Assembly (NCBI RefSeq): GCF_900108295.1
Contig: NZ_FNWK01000002.1
Span: 682,001 to 746,000, forward strand
Length of the DNA: 64,000 bases
Reading direction: 5' to 3'
Origin: Sphingopyxis sp. YR583
GTDB lineage: Bacteria; Pseudomonadota; Alphaproteobacteria; Sphingomonadales; Sphingomonadaceae
The first letter of the stretch is position 1, and each line of letters begins with the position of its first letter. This document shows positions 45,674 to 55,236 of the stretch, piece by piece. The notes below the pieces were generated by a model, which made no database searches, was not told where the DNA came from, and saw only the letters and a list, made by a program, of their open reading frames with translations. Position numbers and translations under genes: made by a program.

Positions 45674-47470
45674 CTAGGGGAAATTGTCGCCTATCGGCTT
45701 GCCGTCCACAAAAATCTGTTGGCGAACCACCGGCCGAACCTCGACCACCGCTTTGTTCAAATCCACTGCGGTGCCCAAAGGCTTCCGCCGGGCGAGCGAC
45801 GGATATTCGCCATCTGGATACCAATTCCCTTTGCCGTTCTTGCCGACAAGATACACCAGCAACACGACGTCGGTATCCGGCCGAAGCAGCGCCACCCGAT
45901 TGCGGCTTATGACGTAAACGATACAGCGCTGGGTGACGCAATCCTCCCTGCGCTCAAGCACGTCATAGACATCAGGCGGCAACGTCCGCCCCTCGGGCAG
46001 CACGCGAACCTTGCTCTCGATCGGCTCCCCGGCGAGGGAAGCAGCAAGGGCTACCTCATCGGAATTTCCGCGACGCCAATTGGAAACACTCCAGCGATCC
46101 TTCGCCGCCAGCGCCAGCTTGGCAAAACCCGCGCGTTCCTTGTCCGTCGATCGCGCCAACGCCTCCAGCTCACGGCGCCCGCTCGGCCCGAAATCGAACG
46201 CCAGCGCCGCCCAGTCGAATTGCTCGGTCTTGGTCGCCCCCGATTTCAGCCGCGCCACCTGGTCGCGCGTCGAAATCGCCCCGAAATCGAGGATCGGCAG
46301 CGCGAGGAACAGCGCCAGCAGCGCCAGCCCGATCGCCAGCTTCTGCTGGAGCGGCCGCAGCCGGTCGTCGAAATCGCGCCGCCCCTTCACCACCGCCCAC
46401 AGACCCGCGATGCCATAGGCGAGCGCAATCATCGCCGCGATCACGCCCCAGATGCGCTCGGGCGTCCAGCCATACTGGATCACGCGCAAATGCATCGAAT
46501 AAAAGGCGATCCCCGCCAGCGGCAGCACCGCGACCGCCAGCACCGGCGCCGACCAGCGCAGCGCGGGATTGGTCGCGCGGTCGTCGGCGCCATTGCCGAT
46601 CACCGCATTGGCGAGCAGCACCGCGAACGCCGCAACCCCCATCATCACCGCCGCGGTCGAAAAACCCGAATCCCACAGCTTCTGCAGCCCCGTCCCCGCC
46701 AGCGACAGCAGGAACAGCACCAGCGCGACGGCGAGCACCGGCGCGAGCACCGCCAGCACGATCATCACCAGCCGCTGCAACGTCGCGACCAGCCTGTCGC
46801 GCTCGCGAAGCAGGCCGACGGCGCCGCCAAACGCCGCGCCCGCCAGCATCCAGCCGAACCATTCGTCGTTCAGCAGGTCGAAGATCAGGTTGATCCCGAT
46901 CAGCTTGAACATCTGCCCGATCAGCACGGTGAGCAGGAAAGCGATGCCGACGAACGCAAGGCTCGCCGCGCCGATCACCGCATCGGTCCACGCGTGGCTG
47001 TGCAGCCGCGCATAGGGCATTTGCCACAGCTTCCAGAAACGCCCGTCGGGCGCGACGTCGCGCCGCGTCTGGAACAGCGGCGTCGCGACGAGCACCGCGA
47101 GGATTCCCGACCAGAAGGGCCATGCGACCGGCGATCCGCCGAAATTATACCCCGCCGAATGCCAGGTGATCAGCCCCATCACCGCGCCCCACAACAGCGC
47201 GAAGCCCAGCGCCCAATGCCAGCGGCGCAATTCGACCCCCAGCACGAACACGACGGTTCCGATGGCGACGAACGCCGCGAGCGCATCGAGCAAGGGCGCC
47301 GGTTCGGCGACATATTGGCGGTCGACGAACATATGGATCGCAAGCCCGGCGACCGCACAGATCGCCGCCATGATCCACGGCCGCAGCGGCCACGGCGGGT
47401 CATTGTCGTCGAGGCGCGCAGACAATCGGGACGAATCGGCGTGCGCGCCGGTTGCGGCTGCTTCGGTCAT
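45674..47470 (-). CDS. DUF4153 integral membrane protein
   Basis: 598 residues with about twelve membrane helices in the first 400 residues and a soluble C-terminal part of about 150 residues. The pattern matches DUF4153 proteins of unknown function, found in sphingomonads and relatives. The ATG at 47470 ([12 protein letters not shown]) leaves a 67-base divergent promoter region before the DUF3089 gene at 47538; a longer start at 47560 would overlap it. Confidence 0.78.
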   Translation of the reverse strand: MTEAAATGAHADSSRLSARLDDNDPPWPLRPWIMAAICAVAGLAIHMFVDRQYVAEPAPLLDALAAFVAIGTVVFVLGVELRRWHWALGFALLWGAVMGLITWHSAGYNFGGSPVAWPFWSGILAVLVATPLFQTRRDVAPDGRFWKLWQMPYARLHSHAWTDAVIGAASLAFVGIAFLLTVLIGQMFKLIGINLIFDLLNDEWFGWMLAGAAFGGAVGLLRERDRLVATLQRLVMIVLAVLAPVLAVALVLFLLSLAGTGLQKLWDSGFSTAAVMMGVAAFAVLLANAVIGNGADDRATNPALRWSAPVLAVAVLPLAGIAFYSMHLRVIQYGWTPERIWGVIAAMIALAYGIAGLWAVVKGRRDFDDRLRPLQQKLAIGLALLALFLALPILDFGAISTRDQVARLKSGATKTEQFDWAALAFDFGPSGRRELEALARSTDKERAGFAKLALAAKDRWSVSNWRRGNSDEVALAASLAGEPIESKVRVLPEGRTLPPDVYDVLERREDCVTQRCIVYVISRNRVALLRPDTDVVLLVYLVGKNGKGNWYPDGEYPSLARRKPLGTAVDLNKAVVEVRPVVRQQIFVDGKPIGDNFP

Positions 47471-47537
47471 TCCCACATCTGGGCTTGTTTCGCGGCGCTC
47501 GGCAAGCCAAAGCTGCGCCGCACTCTCCCCCGACCGC

Positions 47538-48842
47538 ATGGAGCGCCTTTTGGCCCGCAAATTTCTCTACGTCATCGCTGCCATCATCCTGCTGATCCTC
47601 GCCGCCGGGGTCGTGTATCAGCTTTTTCCCGGCTGGATCGCGCGCACCGCGTTCGTCCCCAGCACCGAATTCAAGCCGCAGGCTGCGGTCGCGCCCAACG
47701 CCTATGACGATCCCAAAATGTGGTTCGCGCGCCCGGGCATGGAAAAAGACCCCTCGGCCTGGCGCCCCGCCGCCGACGGCAGCGAAACGCCGGGGACCGA
47801 TCTTCCGGGGGAAAAAGCCGCCGCGCCGCTGATCCCGCGCGCCAAGGCCGCACAGGCCGCCGCCACCGAAACGCCCTTCGCCAAGGGCGATGCCGCCGTC
47901 TTCTTCGTCCACCCGACCAGCTATTACAGCCGCTCGAGCTGGAACGCGCCGCTCGAGGATCGCGATTCCGACCATCGCGCCAATCTGTTCGTGCAAGGCA
48001 TGGCGAGCGCCTTTGCCGACGCCGGTGAAATCTGGGCGCCGCGCTACCGTCAGGCGACGCTTGGCGCCTTCCTTGCCGAAGACCGCGTGACCGCGGGCAA
48101 GGCGATCGATTCGGCCTATCGCGATGTCGAGGAAGCGTTCGACGCCTTCCTCGCGGGCATTCCCAAGGACAAGCCGATCATCCTCGCGGGCCACAGCCAG
48201 GGCGCGCTCCACCTCACCACCCTGCTCAAGACGCGCATCGCGGGCACCCCGCTCGCGAAACGCATCGTCGCCGCCTATGTGATCGGCTGGCCGGTCAGCC
48301 TCGACACCGACATCGCCGGGCTCGGCCTCCCGGCGTGCCAGACCCCCGAACAAAAGGGCTGCATCCTCGGCTGGGCGACTTTCGCCGACCCCGCCGACCC
48401 GATCATGGTCACCGACGCTTACGACGGCACGATCGGTTTCGACGGCCGCCCGCGCGCCGGAACGCGCATGCTCTGCACCAACCCGCTCACCGGCATCCCC
48501 GATACCGAAGCTCCAGCGGCGGCAAACATCGGCACGCTGAAACCCACCGAAGGCTTCAAATCGGGATCGCTGATCGCCAGCAAGATCGGCGCGAAATGCG
48601 ACGACACGCGCGGTTTCCTGATGATCGGCGATGCCGACGTCGCGAAAAATTACGTCGTCGCGGGCTATGTGCTGCCGGGCAATAATTATCATGTCTACGA
48701 CATCACCCTCTTCTGGGCGAACGTCCGCGCCGACGCGCTCCGCCGCCTCGCGACCTATGAGGGCAAGCCGTCGCCCGTGCCGCCCGCCGCGGCGCCGACG
48801 CCTCCCCCGGCGACAAGCTTGCCGGCGCCCGCCAAGTCCTGA
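47538..48842 (+). CDS. DUF3089 alpha/beta hydrolase-like protein
   Basis: 434 residues with an N-terminal membrane anchor ([20 protein letters not shown]). The body is a DUF3089 hydrolase: [19 protein letters not shown] near residue 120 and the nucleophile elbow GHSQGALH. A proline-rich tail ends the protein. Likely an envelope esterase/lipase; substrate unknown. It is followed eight bases later by ruvX, so the two may be cotranscribed. Confidence 0.82.
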   Translation: MERLLARKFLYVIAAIILLILAAGVVYQLFPGWIARTAFVPSTEFKPQAAVAPNAYDDPKMWFARPGMEKDPSAWRPAADGSETPGTDLPGEKAAAPLIPRAKAAQAAATETPFAKGDAAVFFVHPTSYYSRSSWNAPLEDRDSDHRANLFVQGMASAFADAGEIWAPRYRQATLGAFLAEDRVTAGKAIDSAYRDVEEAFDAFLAGIPKDKPIILAGHSQGALHLTTLLKTRIAGTPLAKRIVAAYVIGWPVSLDTDIAGLGLPACQTPEQKGCILGWATFADPADPIMVTDAYDGTIGFDGRPRAGTRMLCTNPLTGIPDTEAPAAANIGTLKPTEGFKSGSLIASKIGAKCDDTRGFLMIGDADVAKNYVVAGYVLPGNNYHVYDITLFWANVRADALRRLATYEGKPSPVPPAAAPTPPPATSLPAPAKS

Positions 48843-48850
48843 GCGGGAAG

Positions 48851-49312
48851 ATGATCACAACCGCCGCCCCCGAATTCGCCGCCAGCTTTCCGGCCGGCGG
48901 CCGACTGATGGGCCTCGACGTCGGCACGAAAACCATCGGCATCGCTTTCTGCGACACGAACTGGAGCTTCGCGACCCCCGACAAGACGATCATCCGCAAG
49001 AAATTCTCGGTCGATCTCGAAACGCTTAAAAGCCTGATCGCGCAGCACAGCATCGTCGGCCTCGTCGTCGGCCTGCCGCTCAACATGGACGGCAGCGACA
49101 GCCCGCGCACGCAAAGCACCCGCGCCTTCGCGCGCAACCTCGCGCCGCTCGCCCTGCCCTTGCTCCTCTGGGACGAACGCTGGTCGACCGCCGCGGTCGA
49201 ACGCGCGATGATCGCCGCCGACGTCAGCCGCGCCAAACGCGCCGAACGCGTCGACAGCGCCGCCGCCGCCTTCATCCTGCAGGGCGCGATCGACGCCCTC
49301 ATCCGCCAATAG
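48851..49312 (+). CDS. ruvX: Holliday junction resolvase-like protein (YqgF family)
   Basis: 153 residues, RNase H-like fold. Catalytic acids are seen in [26 protein letters not shown] and [12 protein letters not shown]. The family acts on 16S rRNA 5' maturation and is annotated as a putative Holliday junction resolvase. The N-terminus carries a short extension. It precedes a small membrane protein and pyrB. Confidence 0.92.
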   Translation: MITTAAPEFAASFPAGGRLMGLDVGTKTIGIAFCDTNWSFATPDKTIIRKKFSVDLETLKSLIAQHSIVGLVVGLPLNMDGSDSPRTQSTRAFARNLAPLALPLLLWDERWSTAAVERAMIAADVSRAKRAERVDSAAAAFILQGAIDALIRQ

Positions 49313-49336
49313 CGCCGCGCGCATGACGCCGCGCCT

Positions 49337-49654
49337 TTGACCGAATATATCGCTTACTGGCTCGCCGCCACGAACGGCATCGCCTTCGGCCTGATGGTCG
49401 CCGACAAACGCCGCGCCGGAGCAGGCGACCGCCGCATCCCCGAATCCACGCTGCTTCTTTGGGCCTTCCTCGGCGGCGCCTTCGGCACCGTCCTCGCCGC
49501 GCGCCTTGTCCGTCACAAGACGCGCAAACAGCCCTTCGCGACGTGGATGCTGATCTGGCTCTGGCTCAACATCCTCCTGCTCGCACTGTGGGCGCTCGGA
49601 ATATTGGAGCCGCTCCTCGCCTCGGCGCTTGCGAGAATCGCCGCACCAGCCTAG
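49337..49654 (+). CDS. DUF1294 small membrane protein
   Basis: 105 residues. Starts at a TTG (49337), since the ATG at 49323 opens a frame that stops after five codons. It has three hydrophobic segments ([54 protein letters not shown]) with the DUF1294 phrases DKRRA and RHKTRKQPF. Function unknown. It lies between ruvX and pyrB, cotranscribed with both by spacing. Confidence 0.82.
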   Translation: MTEYIAYWLAATNGIAFGLMVADKRRAGAGDRRIPESTLLLWAFLGGAFGTVLAARLVRHKTRKQPFATWMLIWLWLNILLLALWALGILEPLLASALARIAAPA

Positions 49655-49667
49655 AGGCGTGGCTTTA

Positions 49668-50663
49668 ATGACAAGCTCAACAATCCGGCCCGCCAGCGAC
49701 TATCCGCCCGGCGGCGATGCGTTTCGCCATCGCCACCTCACCGGCATCGCCCCGCTCACTCCGTGGGAGATTTCCTACATCCTCGACGCCGCCGAAGAGT
49801 GGGTCGAACTGAACCGCAGCGGCGCGGCCAAGCATGACGACCGGCTCGCCGGCCTGACGATCATCAACGCCTTTTTCGAAAACTCCACCCGCACGTTGCT
49901 CTCGTTCGAGATCGCGGGCAAACGCCTCGGCGCCGACGTCGTCAACATGCACGCCGCCCAGTCGAGCGTGAAGAAGGGCGAAACGCTGATCGACACCGCG
50001 ATGACGCTGAACGCGATGCGCGCCGACGCGATCGTGATCCGCCACGCCAGCTCGGGCGCGGTCCAGCTCATCGCCGACAAGGTCGACTGCCCCGTGCTCA
50101 ACGCCGGTGACGGCCGGCACGAACATCCGACGCAGGCGCTGCTCGACGCCCTCACGATCCGCCGCCGCAAGGGCCGCGTCGAGGGGCTCACCATCGCGAT
50201 CTGCGGCGACGTCCTTCACAGCCGCGTCGCGCGCTCGAACATCCTCGCGCTCACCTTGCTCGGCAACGAAGTGCGCGTCGTCGCACCGCCGACGCTGACC
50301 CCGCCCGCGATGGACCGGATGCACGTCACCACCTTCACCGACATGGATGAGGGCATAAAGGACGCCGACGTCGTGATGATGCTCCGCCTGCAGAACGAAC
50401 GCATGGACGGCGCCTACCTGCCCTCCGCGCGCGAATATCACGCGCTCTACGGCCTCACCCCGAAACGGCTCGGAAAAGCGAAACCCGATGCGATCGTCAT
50501 GCACCCCGGCCCGATGAACCGCGGGGTCGAGATCGACAGCAGCATCGCCGACGATCCCGCGCGCTCGACCATCACCGAACAGGTGGAAATGGGCGTGGCG
50601 GTCCGCATGGCCTGCCTCGACATATTGACGCGTCGCAAGCGGGGAGTCGCGGGATGGAACTGA
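49668..50663 (+). CDS. pyrB: aspartate carbamoyltransferase catalytic subunit
   Basis: 331 residues. Carbamoyl-phosphate motif [16 protein letters not shown], then [12 protein letters not shown] and [12 protein letters not shown], and the C-terminal [11 protein letters not shown]. It carries out the committed step of pyrimidine synthesis in the ATCase class that works with a dihydroorotase-like partner. The ATG at 49668 is preferred. Its last ten bases overlap the next gene. Confidence 0.95.
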   Translation: MTSSTIRPASDYPPGGDAFRHRHLTGIAPLTPWEISYILDAAEEWVELNRSGAAKHDDRLAGLTIINAFFENSTRTLLSFEIAGKRLGADVVNMHAAQSSVKKGETLIDTAMTLNAMRADAIVIRHASSGAVQLIADKVDCPVLNAGDGRHEHPTQALLDALTIRRRKGRVEGLTIAICGDVLHSRVARSNILALTLLGNEVRVVAPPTLTPPAMDRMHVTTFTDMDEGIKDADVVMMLRLQNERMDGAYLPSAREYHALYGLTPKRLGKAKPDAIVMHPGPMNRGVEIDSSIADDPARSTITEQVEMGVAVRMACLDILTRRKRGVAGWN

Positions 50664-51877
50664 AACCGCTTCACATTACGAACGCGCAGCTCATCGACGG
50701 CGACGCACCGCGACCCGGCAGCCTGCTCGTCGCGGATGGCCGCATCGCCGCCATCGATCCCACCGAAATCCCGGACGGCGCCGAGACCGTCGACGCCAGG
50801 GGCCAATGGCTCGCTCCCGGCATCATCGACCTCGGCGTCTTCGCGACCGACAAGCCCGCCTTCCACTTCGGCGGCATCACCCGCGCCGCGCTGATGCCCG
50901 ACAACGGCCCGCTCGATGGCGCCGGGCTCGTCGAGCGCGCCGCCAAGGGCGGCAAGCCCGACCTTTGGGTCCATCCTCTCGCCGCCGCCACCAAAGGCCT
51001 CGCGGGCAAGGAACTCGCCGAGATCGGCCTGATGAAACAGGCGGGCGCGCGCGCCATCGCCACCGGCCGCGCGCGCATCGCTGACAGCGGCGTCATGCGC
51101 CGCGTGCTTTCTTACGCGGCCTCGCTCGGTCTCGTCACGATCATCCATGCCGAGGACGAGGGGCTCACCGCCGGCGCGGTTGCGACCGACGGCGAAATGG
51201 CGACGCGCCTCGGCCTCGCCTCCGCGCCGGCGATCGCCGAAGCGATGGCGATCGCGCGCGATCTCGCACTCGTCGAGGAAACCGGCGCGCCCGTCCATTT
51301 CCGGCAGGTCACGACCGCACGCGGGCTCGACCTCATCCGCGCCGCCAAGGCAAAGGGTCTGCCCGTCCTTTGTGGCATCACCCCCGCGCACCTCCTGCTC
51401 TCGGACACCGCGACCGGCGATTTTCGCACCTTCGCGCGCCTGTCGCCGCCGCTCCGCAGCGAGGACGACCGCCACGCCTGCCTCGCCGCGATCGCCGACG
51501 GCACGATCGACGTCCTCGCCTCGGGCCACGACCCGCGCGGCCCCGAGGACAAGCGCCTGCCCTTCGCCGAGGCCTTGCCCGGCATGGCGGGCGCCGAAAC
51601 CCTGCTCGCGCTGGGCCTCGGCCTCGTCCGCGACGGCCATATCTCGCCGGGCCGCCTGTTCGAGCTGCTCGCGGGCACCCCCGCCTGCCTGCTCGGCGTC
51701 GATGCGGGGAAGCTCGCGGTGGGCAAGGAAGCCGACCTCATTCTCGTCGATGCCGGCACGCCGTGGCAGGTCGATGCCAAGAAGATGGCGGCCTGGGCGG
51801 GCAACACGCCCTTCGACGGCATGCCGGTGCAGGGCCGCGCCACCGCAATGTGGAAGGGCGGCCAGCGCATTCGCTGA
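50654..51877 (+). CDS. pyrX: dihydroorotase homologue lacking metal ligands (pseudo-DHOase)
   Basis: 407 residues, amidohydrolase fold of the dihydroorotase family. The HxH metal pair is lost: the canonical DxHxH reads DLGVF after PGII. The later His-bearing strand reads [10 protein letters not shown], where active enzymes have a second His (HIxHVST). CGITPAHL replaces TPHHL and [12 protein letters not shown] replaces TDHAPH. HAED is kept. This fits the noncatalytic PyrC-prime/PyrX type that assembles with PyrB. It overlaps pyrB by 10 bases. A catalytic PyrC should exist elsewhere. Confidence 0.88.
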   Translation: MELKPLHITNAQLIDGDAPRPGSLLVADGRIAAIDPTEIPDGAETVDARGQWLAPGIIDLGVFATDKPAFHFGGITRAALMPDNGPLDGAGLVERAAKGGKPDLWVHPLAAATKGLAGKELAEIGLMKQAGARAIATGRARIADSGVMRRVLSYAASLGLVTIIHAEDEGLTAGAVATDGEMATRLGLASAPAIAEAMAIARDLALVEETGAPVHFRQVTTARGLDLIRAAKAKGLPVLCGITPAHLLLSDTATGDFRTFARLSPPLRSEDDRHACLAAIADGTIDVLASGHDPRGPEDKRLPFAEALPGMAGAETLLALGLGLVRDGHISPGRLFELLAGTPACLLGVDAGKLAVGKEADLILVDAGTPWQVDAKKMAAWAGNTPFDGMPVQGRATAMWKGGQRIR

Positions 51878-51889
51878 TACGGGCTTTAT

Positions 51890-51940
51890 CTCGCTGATTT
51901 AATTCGATACCCCTCATGTGGGGGATCGATAATCAGCGAG
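51890..51940. promoter_or_regulatory. hairpin upstream of the DUF4189 gene
   Basis: CTCGCTGATT (51890-51899) pairs with AATCAGCGAG (51931-51940), and an inner CCCC/GGGG stem flanks TCATGT. It begins 13 bases after the pseudo-DHOase stop and ends 10 bases before the DUF4189 ATG. It could end the pyr transcript, or act as a 5' UTR structure. It lacks a T-run. Confidence 0.45.
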
Positions 51941-51949
51941 GTTGTCTCG

Positions 51950-52504
51950 ATGCGCCGTCTTGCCCTTCCCGCCCTGCTCGCCGCCCTTTTCGCGCCCGCC
52001 GCCGCCGCACAGATGCAGCCCGTTCAGGGTATCCCCTGCGCGCAGGGCCTCCCCTGCACTGCTCCGCCGCCGCAGGTGCTGCAGCAGATGTATGGTGGCG
52101 GCAGCGCGGAACCGCCGGGGCAAATCATCCCGTTCCAGGAAGAGAAACAGGATTATGTCGGCGGCTATATGGTCAACAGCTTCGCCGCGATCGCCTTCTG
52201 GCGCTCGGCGTCGGGCCAGCCCGGCTATAGCTATGGCGCGCTGCGCGGCGATAACCGCGAACAGGCCGAAAAATATGCGATGACGGCGTGCCGCGAGGCG
52301 GGCGGCCAAGGCTGCGTCATCGGCCTGTGGGGCGGCAACGGCCATTTCGCGATCGCGCGCGACAAGGAAGGCCAATATTATGCCGGCTTCGCGGGCACGC
52401 CCGGGGGCGCAAAACGGTCGGTGATGGACAGTTGCAAGAGCGCGGGCGCCAAATGCAAAGTGGTCGAGACGCTCGAAACCATGCCCTATTTCTTCCGCTT
52501 CTGA
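51950..52504 (+). CDS. secreted DUF4189 protein
   Basis: 184 residues with a signal peptide (MRRLALPALLAALFAPAAAA) and a DUF4189 domain in the C-terminal half, with NSFAAIAFWRSASGQPGYS followed by paired cysteines at CREAGGQGC and CKSAGAKCK. These periplasmic domains are of unknown function. It is preceded by a hairpin and GAGGTTG. Confidence 0.82.
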   Translation: MRRLALPALLAALFAPAAAAQMQPVQGIPCAQGLPCTAPPPQVLQQMYGGGSAEPPGQIIPFQEEKQDYVGGYMVNSFAAIAFWRSASGQPGYSYGALRGDNREQAEKYAMTACREAGGQGCVIGLWGGNGHFAIARDKEGQYYAGFAGTPGGAKRSVMDSCKSAGAKCKVVETLETMPYFFRF

Positions 52505-52536
52505 CCCGCGCGGCGGGGCGGATAGCGCACAAAAAT

Positions 52537-52564
52537 GAAGTCCGCCGGCAAGCCGACGGACTTC
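52537..52564. terminator. stem-loop after the DUF4189 gene
   Basis: GAAGTCCGCCGG (52537-52548) and CCGACGGACTTC (52553-52564) pair with one mismatch around CAAG. Read leftwards it is followed by ATTTTTG, so it would terminate leftward transcripts better than rightward ones. It lies in a 245-base gene-free gap. Confidence 0.5.
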
Positions 52565-52639
52565 AAGAGAGCAAGATGGCCTTGGTTCCACCTTCCTCGG
52601 GTCGCCCTTACTCAATGACCGATTCGGTCGATTCGTTCG

Positions 52640-52655
52640 CTACCCACATGGGTAG
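52640..52655. promoter_or_regulatory. palindrome upstream of the LuxR-type gene
   Basis: CTACCC-ACAT-GGGTAG (52640-52655) is a perfect dyad about 95 bases before the ATG at 52750. It resembles a binding site for a homodimeric regulator and is a candidate autoregulatory operator for the LuxR-type protein. A weaker dyad, GACCG-ATT-CGGTC, lies at 52617-52629. Confidence 0.45.
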
Positions 52656-52749
52656 GAGACAGAATATTTTCGTTTTATCGCATTGCGCTTGCCTTCGCGC
52701 CTTTGCTCCTATCAAATGAGGTCGCTGCGGGTCTTCTGGGGGGAAGTGC

Positions 52750-53916
52750 ATGCAGAAGGATCAGGGACCGACCTTTCCGTCCGACCATAATGCGCCGGCC
52801 GAATGGGAAGTGCTCAACGCGCTGATCGGCGAAATCTACGATTCGGTGCTCCATCCTGAAAGCTGGAACGAGACTCTCGCGCGCATCACCGGCACCCTCT
52901 GCCCGCTGAGCTGGGAGGCCGCCTTCATCCTCTGGGAAAGCAGCAATCCGCCAAGCGCGCGCTTTGTCGCGGCAACCGGCCTCGCCGCCGGGGTACAGGA
53001 AATCTACACCGCCGTTTATGCGGGCCATCATCCCTGGTCGCGCAAGCTGATGCGCTACGGCAATGGCAGCGTCGTCGACAGCAACGACATCATGACGCGC
53101 GAGGAATTTCTCGAAACCGAATTCTTCCGCAACTTCCTCGCGCCGTGGGGGATCGACCGGATGATCGCCGTCCTCCTCGACAAGCGCGGCGGCGAGCGGC
53201 TCGGGCTGATGCTGCCCGGCCCCGGCGACCGCGATGTCGAGCGGCTGAAACGCGGGCTGCGTGTCCTCGGACCCCATATGCAGCGCGCGATGCGGATCAG
53301 CGACCGCATCGCGACGCTCGACCTCGCCGCGGGCGCCGCACGCGCCGCGACCGACGCCGCGCCTTTCGCGATCTTCAGCCTCGACGACCAGCTCAATATC
53401 CTCGCCGCCAACAGCCGCGCCGCGCGCTACGAAAGGGCGGGTTTCATCCGCACCGCTCAGGATCGCTTCGCCTTTACCCACCCGCCCAGCCAGAAACGGC
53501 TGCTCGACCTCGTGAAGCGCGATGCCCCCGCGGGGGTCGCCTTTCAGGCGCTGGGCCCGTCGGGCGCCGAATGCCCCGTGCTCGTTGCGCGTGTCACGCG
53601 CCAATCGGCACAGCAGCTCGGCGGGGTCCGCCTCGGCGCCTCGTTGATCGTCACGCTCGGCAGCTCGCCGGGCGAAACGCCGGTGGTCGAAATCGACCGG
53701 GTCGCACAATGGTTCGGGCTGACCCCGGCCGAAGCACGCCTCGCCGTCGCGCTCGCGGCGGGCGACACGCTGCAGGACTATGCCGCGCTGCGCGCCGTCA
53801 GCCTCAACGCCGTGCGCTTCCTCCTCAAAGGCATCTTTCGCAAGACCGGCGCCGCCACGCAGGCCCAGCTCGTCGCCCAGCTTGCGCGCCTGCCGGCTCC
53901 CGCAAGCGACGGCTAG
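52750..53916 (+). CDS. LuxR/GerE-type helix-turn-helix regulator
   Basis: 388 residues. The C-terminal 65 residues are a GerE-like HTH (FGLTPAEARLAVALAAGDTL, then NAVRFLLKGIFRKTGAATQAQLVAQLARL). The N-terminal 300 residues are a large, probably sensory domain without recognisable autoinducer motifs. It could be a LuxR solo. GGGGGGAAG precedes the ATG. Its stop overlaps that of the convergent antiporter gene by a few bases. Confidence 0.85.
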   Translation: MQKDQGPTFPSDHNAPAEWEVLNALIGEIYDSVLHPESWNETLARITGTLCPLSWEAAFILWESSNPPSARFVAATGLAAGVQEIYTAVYAGHHPWSRKLMRYGNGSVVDSNDIMTREEFLETEFFRNFLAPWGIDRMIAVLLDKRGGERLGLMLPGPGDRDVERLKRGLRVLGPHMQRAMRISDRIATLDLAAGAARAATDAAPFAIFSLDDQLNILAANSRAARYERAGFIRTAQDRFAFTHPPSQKRLLDLVKRDAPAGVAFQALGPSGAECPVLVARVTRQSAQQLGGVRLGASLIVTLGSSPGETPVVEIDRVAQWFGLTPAEARLAVALAAGDTLQDYAALRAVSLNAVRFLLKGIFRKTGAATQAQLVAQLARLPAPASDG

Positions 53917-55112
53917 GCGACCGCGCGCCTTGCGCCCGTCCGCGACGCGAGGCGGAACAGCGGCACCGTCAGCGTCGTCGAGACGAGCGCCAGCGTCACG
54001 AGGACCGCGAATATCGTCGGGGTGATCAGCCCCGCCTGAACGAGGATCGTCGCCGCGACGATCTCCATCAAACCCTTGCACTGGAGCAGCAGTCCCAATC
54101 GCGTCCGCTCGTTCGCCGGCATATGCATCTCGGGCGGCACGATATGCACGGCTGCCAGCTTTGACACCCCCGCCAGCAGCAACAGTATAAGCGCCACGCC
54201 GAGCGCCCCTGCGGTCACCACGGCGCCATCGATGCTCAGCCCGCGATGCGCAAAGAACAGCGGCGACAGGCCGAACAATGCGACCTTTCCGAGCGTCTCG
54301 GGCCGCAGCCGTTCGGCGAGCGCCTTCGGCGCCAGCACCCCGGCAAAATAGGCGCCGAGAAGTTCGTGGAGGCCAAGAACCGTCGTCGCCCATGCGCCCG
54401 CCGCCAGATAGGCGATGCCCAGCATCGCGCTGGCTGCGATATGGTCGGGCATGTGCCGGACGACCCTGTCGCGCGCGGCGATCATCGCCGCGAAAACGGC
54501 AACCGCGCCAATCGGTGCCAGCCCGCCCGAAAACAGCGTGCCTTCCTCGCCCCTGTGCAGGAACAGCAGCAGCGCGAGCCCGATCCACAGCATCGCATCG
54601 TCGAGCGCCGCGATGCGCAGCGACACATTGCCGAGCGGCCGGTCGGTCATCGGCAGCTCGCGCACGATACCGACGAGCACCGGCAAGGCACTGACCGCCA
54701 GGCAGAGCCCGATCGCGCCCGCCGACAACAGGGGCGACACGCCCGCGGGCCCGGCCAGCGCCGAACCAAAGGCGCCCGAAAACGCCACCGCGAAACCGAC
54801 GGCGAACGGCAGCGCGAGTGCGATCAGCGCGGTTCCGATCCCGCGTCGGCCAAGACTGGATGCCTCGCCGGCGCTGACCCGCGTCTCGAGCCCCGCGCTG
54901 AACGCCAGCGCGAGCACGCCGAGCCAGCCGAGCGTCTCGCCCCACTCGGACGGACCGAGGACCGATTTGTCGAAACCGAAGCGATCGGCGGCGATCGCGA
55001 CCGCCAGGCCGGTCAATATCGGCAGCACCGCCATCGGCACCGCCCCGCGCGCTAGCCGCCAGCAGAGCACCGGCACCAACAGGAAACAGACAAGGTCGAC
55101 GAGGAACGCCAT
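53913..55112 (-). CDS. cation:proton antiporter (CPA2 type)
   Basis: 399 residues with 12 or so membrane helices, the Na+/H+ exchanger layout of the CPA2 family. Segments such as AALDDAMLWIGLALLL and LGAYFAGVLAPKALAERL are typical. Role is in pH or ion homeostasis. The ATG at 55112 (MAFLVDLVCFLL) opens directly into a helix; an ATG at 55148 is possible. Confidence 0.85.
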   Translation of the reverse strand: MAFLVDLVCFLLVPVLCWRLARGAVPMAVLPILTGLAVAIAADRFGFDKSVLGPSEWGETLGWLGVLALAFSAGLETRVSAGEASSLGRRGIGTALIALALPFAVGFAVAFSGAFGSALAGPAGVSPLLSAGAIGLCLAVSALPVLVGIVRELPMTDRPLGNVSLRIAALDDAMLWIGLALLLFLHRGEEGTLFSGGLAPIGAVAVFAAMIAARDRVVRHMPDHIAASAMLGIAYLAAGAWATTVLGLHELLGAYFAGVLAPKALAERLRPETLGKVALFGLSPLFFAHRGLSIDGAVVTAGALGVALILLLLAGVSKLAAVHIVPPEMHMPANERTRLGLLLQCKGLMEIVAATILVQAGLITPTIFAVLVTLALVSTTLTVPLFRLASRTGARRAVA

Positions 55113-55236
55113 GCGAGCGAAGCTATCGCGCTGCCGCAAGGCGGGCAAGCACTATTGTGAACGTTCCCTAACGTCCAAAACAGAGAGGCGCGGCCCTTCG
55201 GCCACGCCCCTCCCCCCTTATTCTCGAAAACTGCTT

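Noticed and set aside
45279..45941. Extended gatC frame beginning at 45941
   Set aside because: The residues before MAIDQATV are unlike GatC and overlap the end of the DUF4153 gene on the same strand.
47471..47560. Upstream start for the DUF4153 protein at 47560
   Set aside because: It would overlap the start of the divergent DUF3089 gene; the ATG at 47470 is cleaner.
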